Source: Desulfovibrio sp. G11
GTDB lineage: Bacteria; Desulfobacterota; Desulfovibrionia; Desulfovibrionales; Desulfovibrionaceae
Assembly (NCBI RefSeq): GCF_900243745.1
Contig: NZ_LT984798.1
Span: 2,998,001 to 3,062,000, forward strand
Direction: 5' to 3'
DNA length: 64,000 nucleotides
Below, one piece after another: positions 24,533 to 32,953 of the stretch. The translations under genes and the position numbers were made by a program. Under the pieces are notes generated by a model. That model was not told the origin of the DNA, made no database searches, and saw only the letters and a list, made by a program, of their open reading frames with translations. Position 1 is the stretch's first letter; every line of letters begins with the position of its first letter.

Positions 24533-25129
24533 ATGGCGGACGTGAGTAAAATTCAGATATGGAATCAGGCCCTCGGGTATATCGGCACACGTAGGGTCGC
24601 CAGTGATGCCGAAAACTGCGAAGAGGCCAGACAGTGCGCCGTGTATTGGGATAGCGCCCGGCAGCAGGCTTTGCGCGATTTCCCATTTCCCTGGGCGCAA
24701 CACCGGGCCATGCTTGCACAAAAAAAACTGCCCGACGTGTGGGCGGCAGATTGGCGCTTTGCCTACGGCCTGCCGCAATCCTGCCTCAAGGTTCACCGCA
24801 TCGGCAGCGTCAGCAGGCGTGACCTGCGCGCGCCCTTCAAAATGGTTCATGACCCGGCTGGAACCGTGCTCATTCTCACTGATGCCGACGCCGCCTTTGC
24901 CGACTACACCAGCGACGTGGAAAGCCCCACGATCTGGGACGCTGACTTCATCCACATGCTGGCGCGCAAGCTGGCCGCCATGATTGCCATCCCCCTGCTC
25001 AAGAACAACGGCAGCAAGGTCAGTGAACTTGAACAGTTGTACCGCGCCGCCATCCCTCAGGCGTACCAGCCCGCAGCGCAGGAACAGAAAAGCACGCCGC
25101 AGGAAGACAGCTGGATATCTTGCCGATAG
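24533..25129 (+). CDS. Tail tubular protein A-like (gatekeeper)
   Basis: A 198-residue protein starting MADVSKIQIWNQALGYIGTR after AGGAG. The IWNQALxxIG start, ARQQALRDFPFPWAQ, then WRFAYGLPQSCLKVHRIG and DADFIHMLARKLAAMIAIPL are typical of the T7 gp11-like adaptor that joins the portal to the tail nozzle. Confidence 0.85.
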   Translation: MADVSKIQIWNQALGYIGTRRVASDAENCEEARQCAVYWDSARQQALRDFPFPWAQHRAMLAQKKLPDVWAADWRFAYGLPQSCLKVHRIGSVSRRDLRAPFKMVHDPAGTVLILTDADAAFADYTSDVESPTIWDADFIHMLARKLAAMIAIPLLKNNGSKVSELEQLYRAAIPQAYQPAAQEQKSTPQEDSWISCR

Positions 25130-25141
25130 GAGCACCACACC

Positions 25142-27550
25142 ATGACACTGGACACCGCGCACAGCAAAGAAATTTATCAGGGCAACGGCAGTACCACGGA
25201 GTTTCCGTTCTTTTTCAAGGTGTGGGATGCCGCACAGATTGCAGTCACCGTGACCGACGCGGCAGGCTCAAGCGTGGACGTTACGACGCAGTGCTCCATA
25301 GCACTCAATGACGGAGGGGGCAGTGTCGGCTATCTGCACGCGGGCGCTCCATTGCCCGTAGGCGCGACTCTGGCCATTACCCGCAACATGCCGTTTACGC
25401 AGGGCGTTGATCTCGTTTCCGCCTCGCGCTTTGACCCGCAGGTTATTGAAGACGCCTTGGACCAGGCCACGGCGGAGCGCCAGCAGACGCTGGAGATGAT
25501 GCGCCGCGCCGTCATCCTGCCCGCCACCAGTTCCGAAACACCGCAGGATGTGGTGCGGGCTGTTTACGCCGCGCGTGACCGAGCCGAAAATGCCGCGAGT
25601 AATGTGCAGAACTGGCTCAACGAAGTTGGCACAGAAGTCGGAAGCCATAGCTATGTCACAGCTAAAGAAACAGTCACGGCCCGCAGTCTCGCAGATCGTT
25701 TTGCAGACGTTGTTAACGTCAAGGATTTTGGAGCGATAGGTGATGGCGTTGTAGATGATACAGCAGCCATCCAAGCGGCATTAGATGTTGCTAGTGGAAA
25801 ATGCGTATACATCCCGGCAGGGGTATACGTTATCTCCGGCGAAGGGTGTCGCGTACCGTCTAACTGCGCCGTAATTGGAGCAGGCATAGGTGTAACGGTG
25901 CTTTATAACGCTATTGCTCCAAAGTTACAAACACCATACGCAGACACAGTATTTCAATCAGCGCTTTACACAGACTGCGGAGTTGAAAATGTAGAAATAT
26001 GCGACATGAGCATACATGGTCCACAATATAAAAAGGAACCTAGTTGGCTGCTAATGTCAAACGGCATCAGTATTAGAGGCCGTTATTACCAGCAACGCAA
26101 AAACCTCCCGCGCGATAACGAGAACTACAATATTTACATCCATAGCATCAGCGTTGTTGGATACGGCTATGCTGGAATAGATATTGACAATGCAACGAAT
26201 GCACATGTTTACGATTGCGACATAGACCAGTGCGTTGCATTTGGAATTAGATTTTTAGGATGCAACGACTTTCGAGCCAGTAGGAATAAAATAACAAACA
26301 TTTATCCCGGCGACATAGAGAACAACATTAACAGAGTGTACGGCATAACAGCGACTAGAGTGTACGGCAACACTACGACAGATTTACTACCTGATGGTAC
26401 AGTAAACCCAGAAATAACATCTGTTTACAGGCGTTGTGAGAACGGAACATTTTCAGAAAACACAATAATAAACTGTATCACGTGGAAAGGCCTCGACACG
26501 CATGGCGGCAAGAATATCAAGTTTATCAACAATACAATAACTGACTGCAATATGGCTATAGGCGTGGATATGGGCGGCTATGAAGAACGTCAAGGGTTTG
26601 TACGTGTAGAAGACATTTTGATATCTGGAAACTCTTGCTACAGATATGCTCCGGCTAGAGATGATGAAGGGTACACAACGGTATACGTGCCGCCTGAACG
26701 ATATGCTACTCCTGGGGCCGCTATACACTGCTCTGCAAAAGCTGGGGGAGCAGTAGATATAAGTGGCTACAATTTAAAAATAGTCGGTAATGATTTGTAC
26801 GGATGGGGTGAAAAAGGTCGCAGATGTGGGGCAATAGATGTTGTTAACTATAAAAATGTTGTAATATCCGGGAACACAATCCGCAATAGTCGTGGTGCGG
26901 CTATTTCTAGTAACGGGTTTTTGTCTAATTGTATAATAGAAAACAATATAATTAGAGACGTGCGCCTAACCGATGCAGCTTTTACAGAACCATTCGCTCA
27001 TGCTATAGGGTTGGGGCTAGAAGACATTGTAACTAGCAACTGTATAATTACAAATAATGTTATATGTAACAGTCTAGATACAGACTTGATTGGATTAGCT
27101 TTTAGCCCGCTTTTTGGAGAAGGAATACGTATCGGTGAAAATCAGTATATAAAAACTGGCATAGGAGCTATTACACGATATTCAAATCCATCGTATGTCC
27201 CACGTTGCTATGTGAGCGGCGAAATGCTGGCACATGGCAGGATTCCATCAGGTGCTGGAATCCCCGATGGTGGTGATATGTCTACCGCAGAAACATATGG
27301 CATATCATCAATAAAAAAAGTCAGTGTTGGGGTGTACGATGTAATACTCTATGACACGGTATTTAGCAGACAAGCTGCTGAAATAAACATCACTCCAATC
27401 GGTTCTGGACTCGGAGACATGGGATTCCATGCCGTTTCGTTTGCTGTTGACTCTAATGGCAACCAGTATGTGCGAGTATCCCTCAGAAATAACACAGGTG
27501 CTTCAGTAGACAGGCCTGTGTACATCGCCGTTCGTGCATTGGCATTGTAG
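25142..27550 (+). CDS. Tailspike / tail fibre with pectate-lyase-like beta helix
   Basis: An 802-residue receptor-binding protein. Residues 1-140 are the T7-fibre-like virion-attachment domain (STTEFPFFFKVWDAAQIAVT, VDLVSASRFDPQVIEDALDQ), followed by a coiled coil. From residue 185 (VNVKDFGAIGDGVVDDTAAI) begins a pectate-lyase-3-type right-handed beta helix with parallel repeats (ISGNTIRNSRGAAISS), which probably binds or cleaves surface polysaccharide. The N-terminal 170 codons are GC-rich like neighbours; from about 25,700 the DNA is clearly AT-rich, with ATA and AAT codons, a sign that the receptor domain was acquired separately. Confidence 0.88.
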   Translation: MTLDTAHSKEIYQGNGSTTEFPFFFKVWDAAQIAVTVTDAAGSSVDVTTQCSIALNDGGGSVGYLHAGAPLPVGATLAITRNMPFTQGVDLVSASRFDPQVIEDALDQATAERQQTLEMMRRAVILPATSSETPQDVVRAVYAARDRAENAASNVQNWLNEVGTEVGSHSYVTAKETVTARSLADRFADVVNVKDFGAIGDGVVDDTAAIQAALDVASGKCVYIPAGVYVISGEGCRVPSNCAVIGAGIGVTVLYNAIAPKLQTPYADTVFQSALYTDCGVENVEICDMSIHGPQYKKEPSWLLMSNGISIRGRYYQQRKNLPRDNENYNIYIHSISVVGYGYAGIDIDNATNAHVYDCDIDQCVAFGIRFLGCNDFRASRNKITNIYPGDIENNINRVYGITATRVYGNTTTDLLPDGTVNPEITSVYRRCENGTFSENTIINCITWKGLDTHGGKNIKFINNTITDCNMAIGVDMGGYEERQGFVRVEDILISGNSCYRYAPARDDEGYTTVYVPPERYATPGAAIHCSAKAGGAVDISGYNLKIVGNDLYGWGEKGRRCGAIDVVNYKNVVISGNTIRNSRGAAISSNGFLSNCIIENNIIRDVRLTDAAFTEPFAHAIGLGLEDIVTSNCIITNNVICNSLDTDLIGLAFSPLFGEGIRIGENQYIKTGIGAITRYSNPSYVPRCYVSGEMLAHGRIPSGAGIPDGGDMSTAETYGISSIKKVSVGVYDVILYDTVFSRQAAEINITPIGSGLGDMGFHAVSFAVDSNGNQYVRVSLRNNTGASVDRPVYIAVRALAL

Positions 27551-27561
27551 GGGGTGTAGCC

Positions 27562-30051
27562 ATGCCGCGTATCGCATGCAAAAATTTCACGGGCGGCGAA
27601 GTTTCGCCCACCCTTACCGGGCGCTACGACCTTGAGCGCTATGCAACATCGGTACAGTGCATGGAAAACATGCTGCCAGGTTTGCACGGTGATGCTGCGC
27701 GCCGCCCCGGAACGCGCTTTGTGGTTGATCTGGGCGGGTATGCCGTACTCATACCGTTCAGCTTTAACGTCGACGCCGATCAAAATTTTGTAATCATCTT
27801 GTCGCATCAGGCCTTGCGCGTTTCTGACGGCACAGGGATTCTCTCCATACCTGTGGAAACGCCGTACGCCGCTGATGACCTGTTGCGCATCTCCTGGGCG
27901 CAGGTGGGCGACATTGTGTATCTGGCGCACCCGGCGTATCCCCTGCACAAGATCATGCGCACTGACGCCGAGGGCGGCGGCTATCAGTGGAGCATAGGCC
28001 AGGTCATTCTCAATGAGAGCATAGCCGCCCCGGCAGCGCCAACCGTCAGCTTTAGCGGTGCAGCGGGCAGCTACACCCTGCGCTACAAGGTTGTTGCTGT
28101 GGATGCAGACGGACGCGAATCCCTGCCGTCGCCGTCAGGACAGGCTACCAACGGCAAGCATCCGTCCGATTGGGTGCAGGGTAACAGCGCCACCATAAGC
28201 TGGAAGGCCGTTACTGATGCAACAGAATATAATATTTACCGGGAAGAGGCAGGCTATTACGGGTTTATCGGTGTGGCACAGGCTGCAAACGCCACTGGCG
28301 GCACGCTGACAGGCCTTAAAATGGGCAGTATCACAACAGGTATTTCCAAGTATGCAGGAACCATCACAAGAACGATTGTCAACGGCAACGGTCATGTGTC
28401 CAATGTCGACACCACAAGCAATCTGACTGTTTCCGCATCGGCATCACAAAACGCCTTTATCATCAATGGATTGGCATTTATTGGTGTAACAAGGACCACA
28501 AATACCACAACATGGACAAGTACCTCGAATGGTTCAGGGGACGTTACGTGGAATTCTTCCACAACATCATCCAGCACGTTCTTTTGGGTTATGCTTCCGT
28601 GCCCTAGCGGCAACCCTGTAGGGGCATATTCCACCTACACAACAGGCGACCTTGGCAGCAACACGGCATACCCCTCCGGTACGGCAGGCGCGTATACCGT
28701 GGCTCCTATTCTTACGGCTGGCACCAACCTTACGTTTATTGACAACAATTACGAGGCCGACACCTCCGACACGCCCAAGGAGGACTGGGACCCGTTCGCA
28801 GACGGCAATCACCCGGCAACGGTCAGCTTTCACCAGCAGCGCATGGCCCTGGGCGGCGGCATAAAAAGCCCCCAGACATTCTATATGTCCCGTACCGGCG
28901 ACTTTGAAAATTTCCGTAAATCCCGACCGCTCCAGGATGATGATCCCGTGGAATACATGGTGGCGTCAGGCAGCATTGACGCCATCAAATGGATAGCCAG
29001 CTTCGGCGATCTGCTGCTTGGCACATCGGGCAGCGAGTACAAGGCCACAGGCGAAAGCGGCGTCATAACTCCCAAGAACGCCACAATCACGGCCCAGAGC
29101 TACTGGGGCAGCGCGGGTCTTACGCCGCTGATTATCGGCAACTCCATCCTGCATGTGCAGCGCCATGGCTCCCGCGTGCGCGACCTTTTCTATTCGCTGG
29201 AAAAAGACGGCTATGCGGGCAACGACCTTTCCATCATGGCCCCGCACCTTTTTGAGGGGCATACCATTTTGCAGTGGGCCTACCAGCAGACGCCCGGCTC
29301 TCATATCTGGTGCGTGCGCGACGATGGCATCGTGCTGGTGCTGACCTATCTGAAAGAACACCAGATATTTGGCTGGTCCCGTCATGTCACACAGGGAAAG
29401 GTGCTTTCCGTGGCATCTATTTCCGGCGATGACGGCGACGTTATCTTGATGGCCGTACAGCGTGAAGTTGATGGCCGACAGCGTGTCTTTCTGGAGCGCC
29501 TGGCCGAACCTTTTGCCCCAGGAACAGCAATTGAGGATGCCTACTTTGTGGATTGCGGCATTACGCTCCGCAGCAAAGAGGAAGTGCAGACCATCACAGG
29601 CCTTGGCCATCTTGAAGGCTGCGAACTGGCCGTGCTGGCTGACGGCAGCCCGGTGGAAGGTTGTGTGGTGCGCGGCGGCAGTATTGAATTGCCATACCCC
29701 GCCCATGTGGTTCATGCGGGCCTGCCGTACACATCCGTTCTTTCACCGCTTCCTGTGGAGGCTGACACACAGCAGGGTTCAACCCTGGGCAAGCGTCGCG
29801 GCTACGGTCGTTGTGTGGTGCGTCTGTTCCGCAGTGTTGGCGGTCAATACGGAGCCAGCCGCGCCGAACTCAACGACTTTCCATTCCTGCCTGCGCGCTG
29901 GGGCGAACCTTGCGAACCCTATTCCGGCGATGTCGATTTTACACCCGGCGGAGGGCAGGACGCGGATACCTCTGTCTGGCTGGTGCAAAACAAACCCCTT
30001 CCGTGGCATGTGGTGGCAATCATGTGCGACGTGGATTTTGGCGAGGTGTAG
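27562..30051 (+). CDS. Tail tubular protein B-like (tail nozzle)
   Basis: An 829-residue protein. It starts MPRIACKNFTGGEVSPTLTG, RYDLERYATSVQCMENMLPG, ARRPGTRFV, the standard opening of podovirus nozzle proteins (T7 gp12/BPP-1 type). A fibronectin-like or Ig-like insert lies at about residues 155-250. The C-terminal half has FHQQRMALGG, FGDLLLGTSGSEYKATG and VRDLFYSLEKDGYAGNDLSI, also family hallmarks. Forms the distal tail tube. Confidence 0.88.
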   Translation: MPRIACKNFTGGEVSPTLTGRYDLERYATSVQCMENMLPGLHGDAARRPGTRFVVDLGGYAVLIPFSFNVDADQNFVIILSHQALRVSDGTGILSIPVETPYAADDLLRISWAQVGDIVYLAHPAYPLHKIMRTDAEGGGYQWSIGQVILNESIAAPAAPTVSFSGAAGSYTLRYKVVAVDADGRESLPSPSGQATNGKHPSDWVQGNSATISWKAVTDATEYNIYREEAGYYGFIGVAQAANATGGTLTGLKMGSITTGISKYAGTITRTIVNGNGHVSNVDTTSNLTVSASASQNAFIINGLAFIGVTRTTNTTTWTSTSNGSGDVTWNSSTTSSSTFFWVMLPCPSGNPVGAYSTYTTGDLGSNTAYPSGTAGAYTVAPILTAGTNLTFIDNNYEADTSDTPKEDWDPFADGNHPATVSFHQQRMALGGGIKSPQTFYMSRTGDFENFRKSRPLQDDDPVEYMVASGSIDAIKWIASFGDLLLGTSGSEYKATGESGVITPKNATITAQSYWGSAGLTPLIIGNSILHVQRHGSRVRDLFYSLEKDGYAGNDLSIMAPHLFEGHTILQWAYQQTPGSHIWCVRDDGIVLVLTYLKEHQIFGWSRHVTQGKVLSVASISGDDGDVILMAVQREVDGRQRVFLERLAEPFAPGTAIEDAYFVDCGITLRSKEEVQTITGLGHLEGCELAVLADGSPVEGCVVRGGSIELPYPAHVVHAGLPYTSVLSPLPVEADTQQGSTLGKRRGYGRCVVRLFRSVGGQYGASRAELNDFPFLPARWGEPCEPYSGDVDFTPGGGQDADTSVWLVQNKPLPWHVVAIMCDVDFGEV

Positions 30052-30053
30052 CC

Positions 30054-30515
30054 GTGAGCATATCCTTTGCCGTCGAGTCCTATTCCTTCATTCGTGACGA
30101 GGTTGCGCCCCTGGCCGTGGCCCACTGGCAGGAAACAGAAGAAGCCATGTACGGCAGCCAAACAGCCGTGCCTATGACGCACCCCATGTATGAGGCCATG
30201 GAGCAAGGCGGCGTGCTGCATGTCGTTACTGCGCGCGTGGATGGAGTTTTACACGGTTACGCAGCGTACTGTCTCTCTGAAAACCTCAACATGCCCGGTC
30301 GCGTCACCGCGTCGGCGCTGGCCCTGTATATGTCCCGCGAAATCAGAGCAGATGCCTTTGCGGCCCTACGCCTCTTGCGATGGGCTGAAGATAGCCTGCG
30401 GCAGCGCGGCGTTTCCGGCATCGGCTACAACTCCCCGGCCTCGCGTCCGTGTGACGCGCTATATCGCCGCCTTGGGGCCAGGATCACTGAAACCGTCTGG
30501 TATAAGGAGCTTTGA
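30054..30515 (+). CDS. GNAT-like acetyltransferase of the virion cluster
   Basis: A 153-residue protein with GTG start 30054, 2 bp after the nozzle gene. The segments HVVTARVDGVLHGYAAYCLS (central strands), LALYMSREIRADAFAALRLL and YNSPASRPCDALYRRLGARI fit a phage GNAT protein commonly placed next to tail nozzle genes. Substrate unknown. It is the second GNAT-like gene in the module. Confidence 0.68.
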   Translation: MSISFAVESYSFIRDEVAPLAVAHWQETEEAMYGSQTAVPMTHPMYEAMEQGGVLHVVTARVDGVLHGYAAYCLSENLNMPGRVTASALALYMSREIRADAFAALRLLRWAEDSLRQRGVSGIGYNSPASRPCDALYRRLGARITETVWYKEL

Positions 30516-30516
30516 T

Positions 30517-31155
30517 ATGGCCGCAATTTCCGGCACCACAGCCGCGGTAGTATCCGCTGTATCCATCGCTGCCTCGCTGGCCGGCACTGCCATGAGCATG
30601 TCGGCCCAGCAAAGGCAGGCCCAGGCCCAGCAGGCACAAGCCAACTATCAGGCCAAAGTGGCTGAAAAAAATCAGGAGCTTGCAGAAGATCAGGCCCGCG
30701 CCGCGCGTCGGGAAGGCTATGACGCCGCCGTTCGCAAACGGCAGGAGGTTGCAAGCATCATCGGTAGTCAGCGGGCCGTTGCCGGGGCCAGCGGCGCTAC
30801 CGTGGACACGGGCAGCTTCCTCGACCTCAATATGGACACGGCTGAAAAAGGCGAAATGGACGCCCTTGCCCTGTATCAGCAGGGCTTGGACAAGGCGCGC
30901 AACCTTGAAATTCAGGGCTGGAACTCTGGTCAGCAGGCGCAGGCCTACGCATGGCAGGCTGACCGCGTTGACCCCACTGCCGGAATGATCGGCACGGCTC
31001 TGGGCGGCATTGCCCAGGCCGGGACCAACTTCGGGAGTGGGCTGTGGGGCGGGAAAACAAGCAGCAGTGGCGCGCTCAAAACACTAAAGGACAGAGCGAA
31101 CAACAGCGACTGGGCAAAAGGGTTTTCTACAAACTGGATGGGGAATTATCAATGA
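30517..31155 (+). CDS. Internal virion protein (T7 gp14-like)
   Basis: A 212-residue protein: hydrophobic N-terminus (MAAISGTTAAVVSAVSIAAS), Gln/Ala-rich helical middle (QQRQAQAQQAQANYQAKVAE), VASIIGSQRAVAGASGATVD and a Gly-rich C-terminus. This layout is typical of the ejected core protein gp14 that forms a channel in the outer membrane. Its stop overlaps the next start. Confidence 0.75.
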   Translation: MAAISGTTAAVVSAVSIAASLAGTAMSMSAQQRQAQAQQAQANYQAKVAEKNQELAEDQARAARREGYDAAVRKRQEVASIIGSQRAVAGASGATVDTGSFLDLNMDTAEKGEMDALALYQQGLDKARNLEIQGWNSGQQAQAYAWQADRVDPTAGMIGTALGGIAQAGTNFGSGLWGGKTSSSGALKTLKDRANNSDWAKGFSTNWMGNYQ

Positions 31156-32939
31156 ACAGAAATGCCTTCCGTGTTCCCACAACCCAGCCCGGTTCCCGCA
31201 TGCCGCAGTACAGTCCGCAGCAGCTTCCCACCACTCCCGGCGCGGATGTTTCCGCCCGCCTGTCAGACAGCGCAGGGCAGATCATAGCCCAAGGCGCAGA
31301 CCAGCAGGCCCGACAGCTTGAAATGCTTGGTCGTGGCATGCAGCAGGCAGCCAAGGCCGGATATGACCTCTATCATGACTACCAGGCCACCAAGGCCAAG
31401 GAAGCATGGCTGACGTACAAGCAGGAGGCGACAACCAAACGTGCCGAGCTTGGTAGAATGCAGGGCAAAGACGCCATTGATCCGGAAAAAGGTATCACGG
31501 CGCAGATGGCGGCATGGCGTGCAGAGCGCCGCCAAGCCCTCATGAAAGACCTGGGCGGCCCCGCTGCTTCGATGTTCGACACTGCCGCCAAGGATATTGA
31601 TTCCAGCATGGACGCATGGGCAATTGATAAGGTGAATACCGAACGCCTGAACTACGAAAATAAAACCAGTGAGGCCCACATATCGCTTTTGCAGGATGAA
31701 GCTATGACACTGGCCGCAAATCCTGCGCTTTTTGGTCAAAAGATGGACGCACTGGAGGGCGAACTTAAAGCCATCGCAGGCCGCAGCGGGCTTGATGAAA
31801 CGTGGGTTAAGGCCAAGTTTCAGGATATCCAGCAAAAAACACTCACGCAGACCATTTCTGACAGCATAGCCGGTGAGCAGTTGGGCAAGGCTAATGCCAT
31901 GATAAAGGCGTATGCCCCCATGCTTGGCGGCGCTGCCGAAGGCCTGCGCGCCCGGGCCGCAGCCAAAGGAAGGGAACTCCAGGCGCGGGCCAGGGCGGAG
32001 GCGGAGAGGGCGGAGGCGGACGCAAATAAGCGCGCCTTGGATTCTTTTCTTACCGATACTGCGGGCATGTCGTCAGAAGAGCAGCTTGCAACCGCAAAAA
32101 GCAGGTTTGGCGACAATCAAAAGATGTATGTCGCAGCCTTGGACGCCGTTGCCTTTCGTGATGGCGCGGCAAAAAACATCAAGAACAAGGAACAGGAAAT
32201 CAGGCTCAATGCCCAGGCAGATAAAATTGCTGAGATCGCCACCCTGCCGCCTCAAGAAAGTCTGACAAAGTTTAATGAATTTTCCGCATCCATGCCTGTT
32301 GAGGATCGCAAAAAAGCCTATGAAATGTATGACAATGCCGTAAAGGCCACCGGGCCGGACGCTCGGGGCACAGACTACCCTGGGGCCAAGGAAGAGGTGC
32401 TTTCCCGTATGGCTACTGGTGAAGAATTCAACGTCTGGACAGAATACGGCGGACTTCTGTCGCCTCGCACCTTGAAGGAACTCAGTGACAAGCATGTTCG
32501 GGACGCCCTGCCTGGCATCAAAAACGACTTTAAATTACGGGCAATGGAATTCCTTGGCGAGGAGAAGAACAAAGACCTCGCGGAAACTGCGCTTGGTGGA
32601 AAGAGTATCAATGCGTTATTCGCAGTGTACTATGACAGCCTTTCCCAGGAAGACAGGCGGAATCCTGTTGCCATGCGCGAGAAAACCGACAGGTTTTTTA
32701 CGTCGACCCTGCTGGATTCCGGCAGATGGCACATGAGGGACAAGAGCGTTCCCATGGGCTTGCAGCCCCGCTACCTTGAAAAGAAGCCCGGCTGGTTCCC
32801 CAAAAAAGGCCAACCCGAATATGACGCCATAACCACATGGCTGAAGGGTGAGGGGATAAAACCTGAAGGCGCGGCAGGAAAATATACGGACGAACAGCGT
32901 GCACAGGCGTATAAAATAATGCTTGAAGCGCAGCGATAA
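31152..32939 (+). CDS. Internal virion protein (T7 gp15-like)
   Basis: A 595-residue helical protein. ATG 31152 overlaps the preceding TGA. It begins with a Pro/Gln-rich segment (FRVPTTQPGSRMPQYSPQQL) and continues with long helices (ADQQARQLEMLGRGMQQAAK, RARAEAERAEADANKRALDS), as in gp15-type ejection proteins of podoviruses. It acts with the neighbouring giant protein during DNA entry. Confidence 0.72.
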   Translation: MNRNAFRVPTTQPGSRMPQYSPQQLPTTPGADVSARLSDSAGQIIAQGADQQARQLEMLGRGMQQAAKAGYDLYHDYQATKAKEAWLTYKQEATTKRAELGRMQGKDAIDPEKGITAQMAAWRAERRQALMKDLGGPAASMFDTAAKDIDSSMDAWAIDKVNTERLNYENKTSEAHISLLQDEAMTLAANPALFGQKMDALEGELKAIAGRSGLDETWVKAKFQDIQQKTLTQTISDSIAGEQLGKANAMIKAYAPMLGGAAEGLRARAAAKGRELQARARAEAERAEADANKRALDSFLTDTAGMSSEEQLATAKSRFGDNQKMYVAALDAVAFRDGAAKNIKNKEQEIRLNAQADKIAEIATLPPQESLTKFNEFSASMPVEDRKKAYEMYDNAVKATGPDARGTDYPGAKEEVLSRMATGEEFNVWTEYGGLLSPRTLKELSDKHVRDALPGIKNDFKLRAMEFLGEEKNKDLAETALGGKSINALFAVYYDSLSQEDRRNPVAMREKTDRFFTSTLLDSGRWHMRDKSVPMGLQPRYLEKKPGWFPKKGQPEYDAITTWLKGEGIKPEGAAGKYTDEQRAQAYKIMLEAQR

Positions 32940-32953
32940 ACCGGGGGCAGCAC

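Noticed and set aside
22978..24534. 518-codon minus-strand frame opposite the major capsid gene
   Set aside because: Shadow of a GC-rich, strongly biased gene; no SD, no motif, and the plus-strand gene is recognisable over its whole length.
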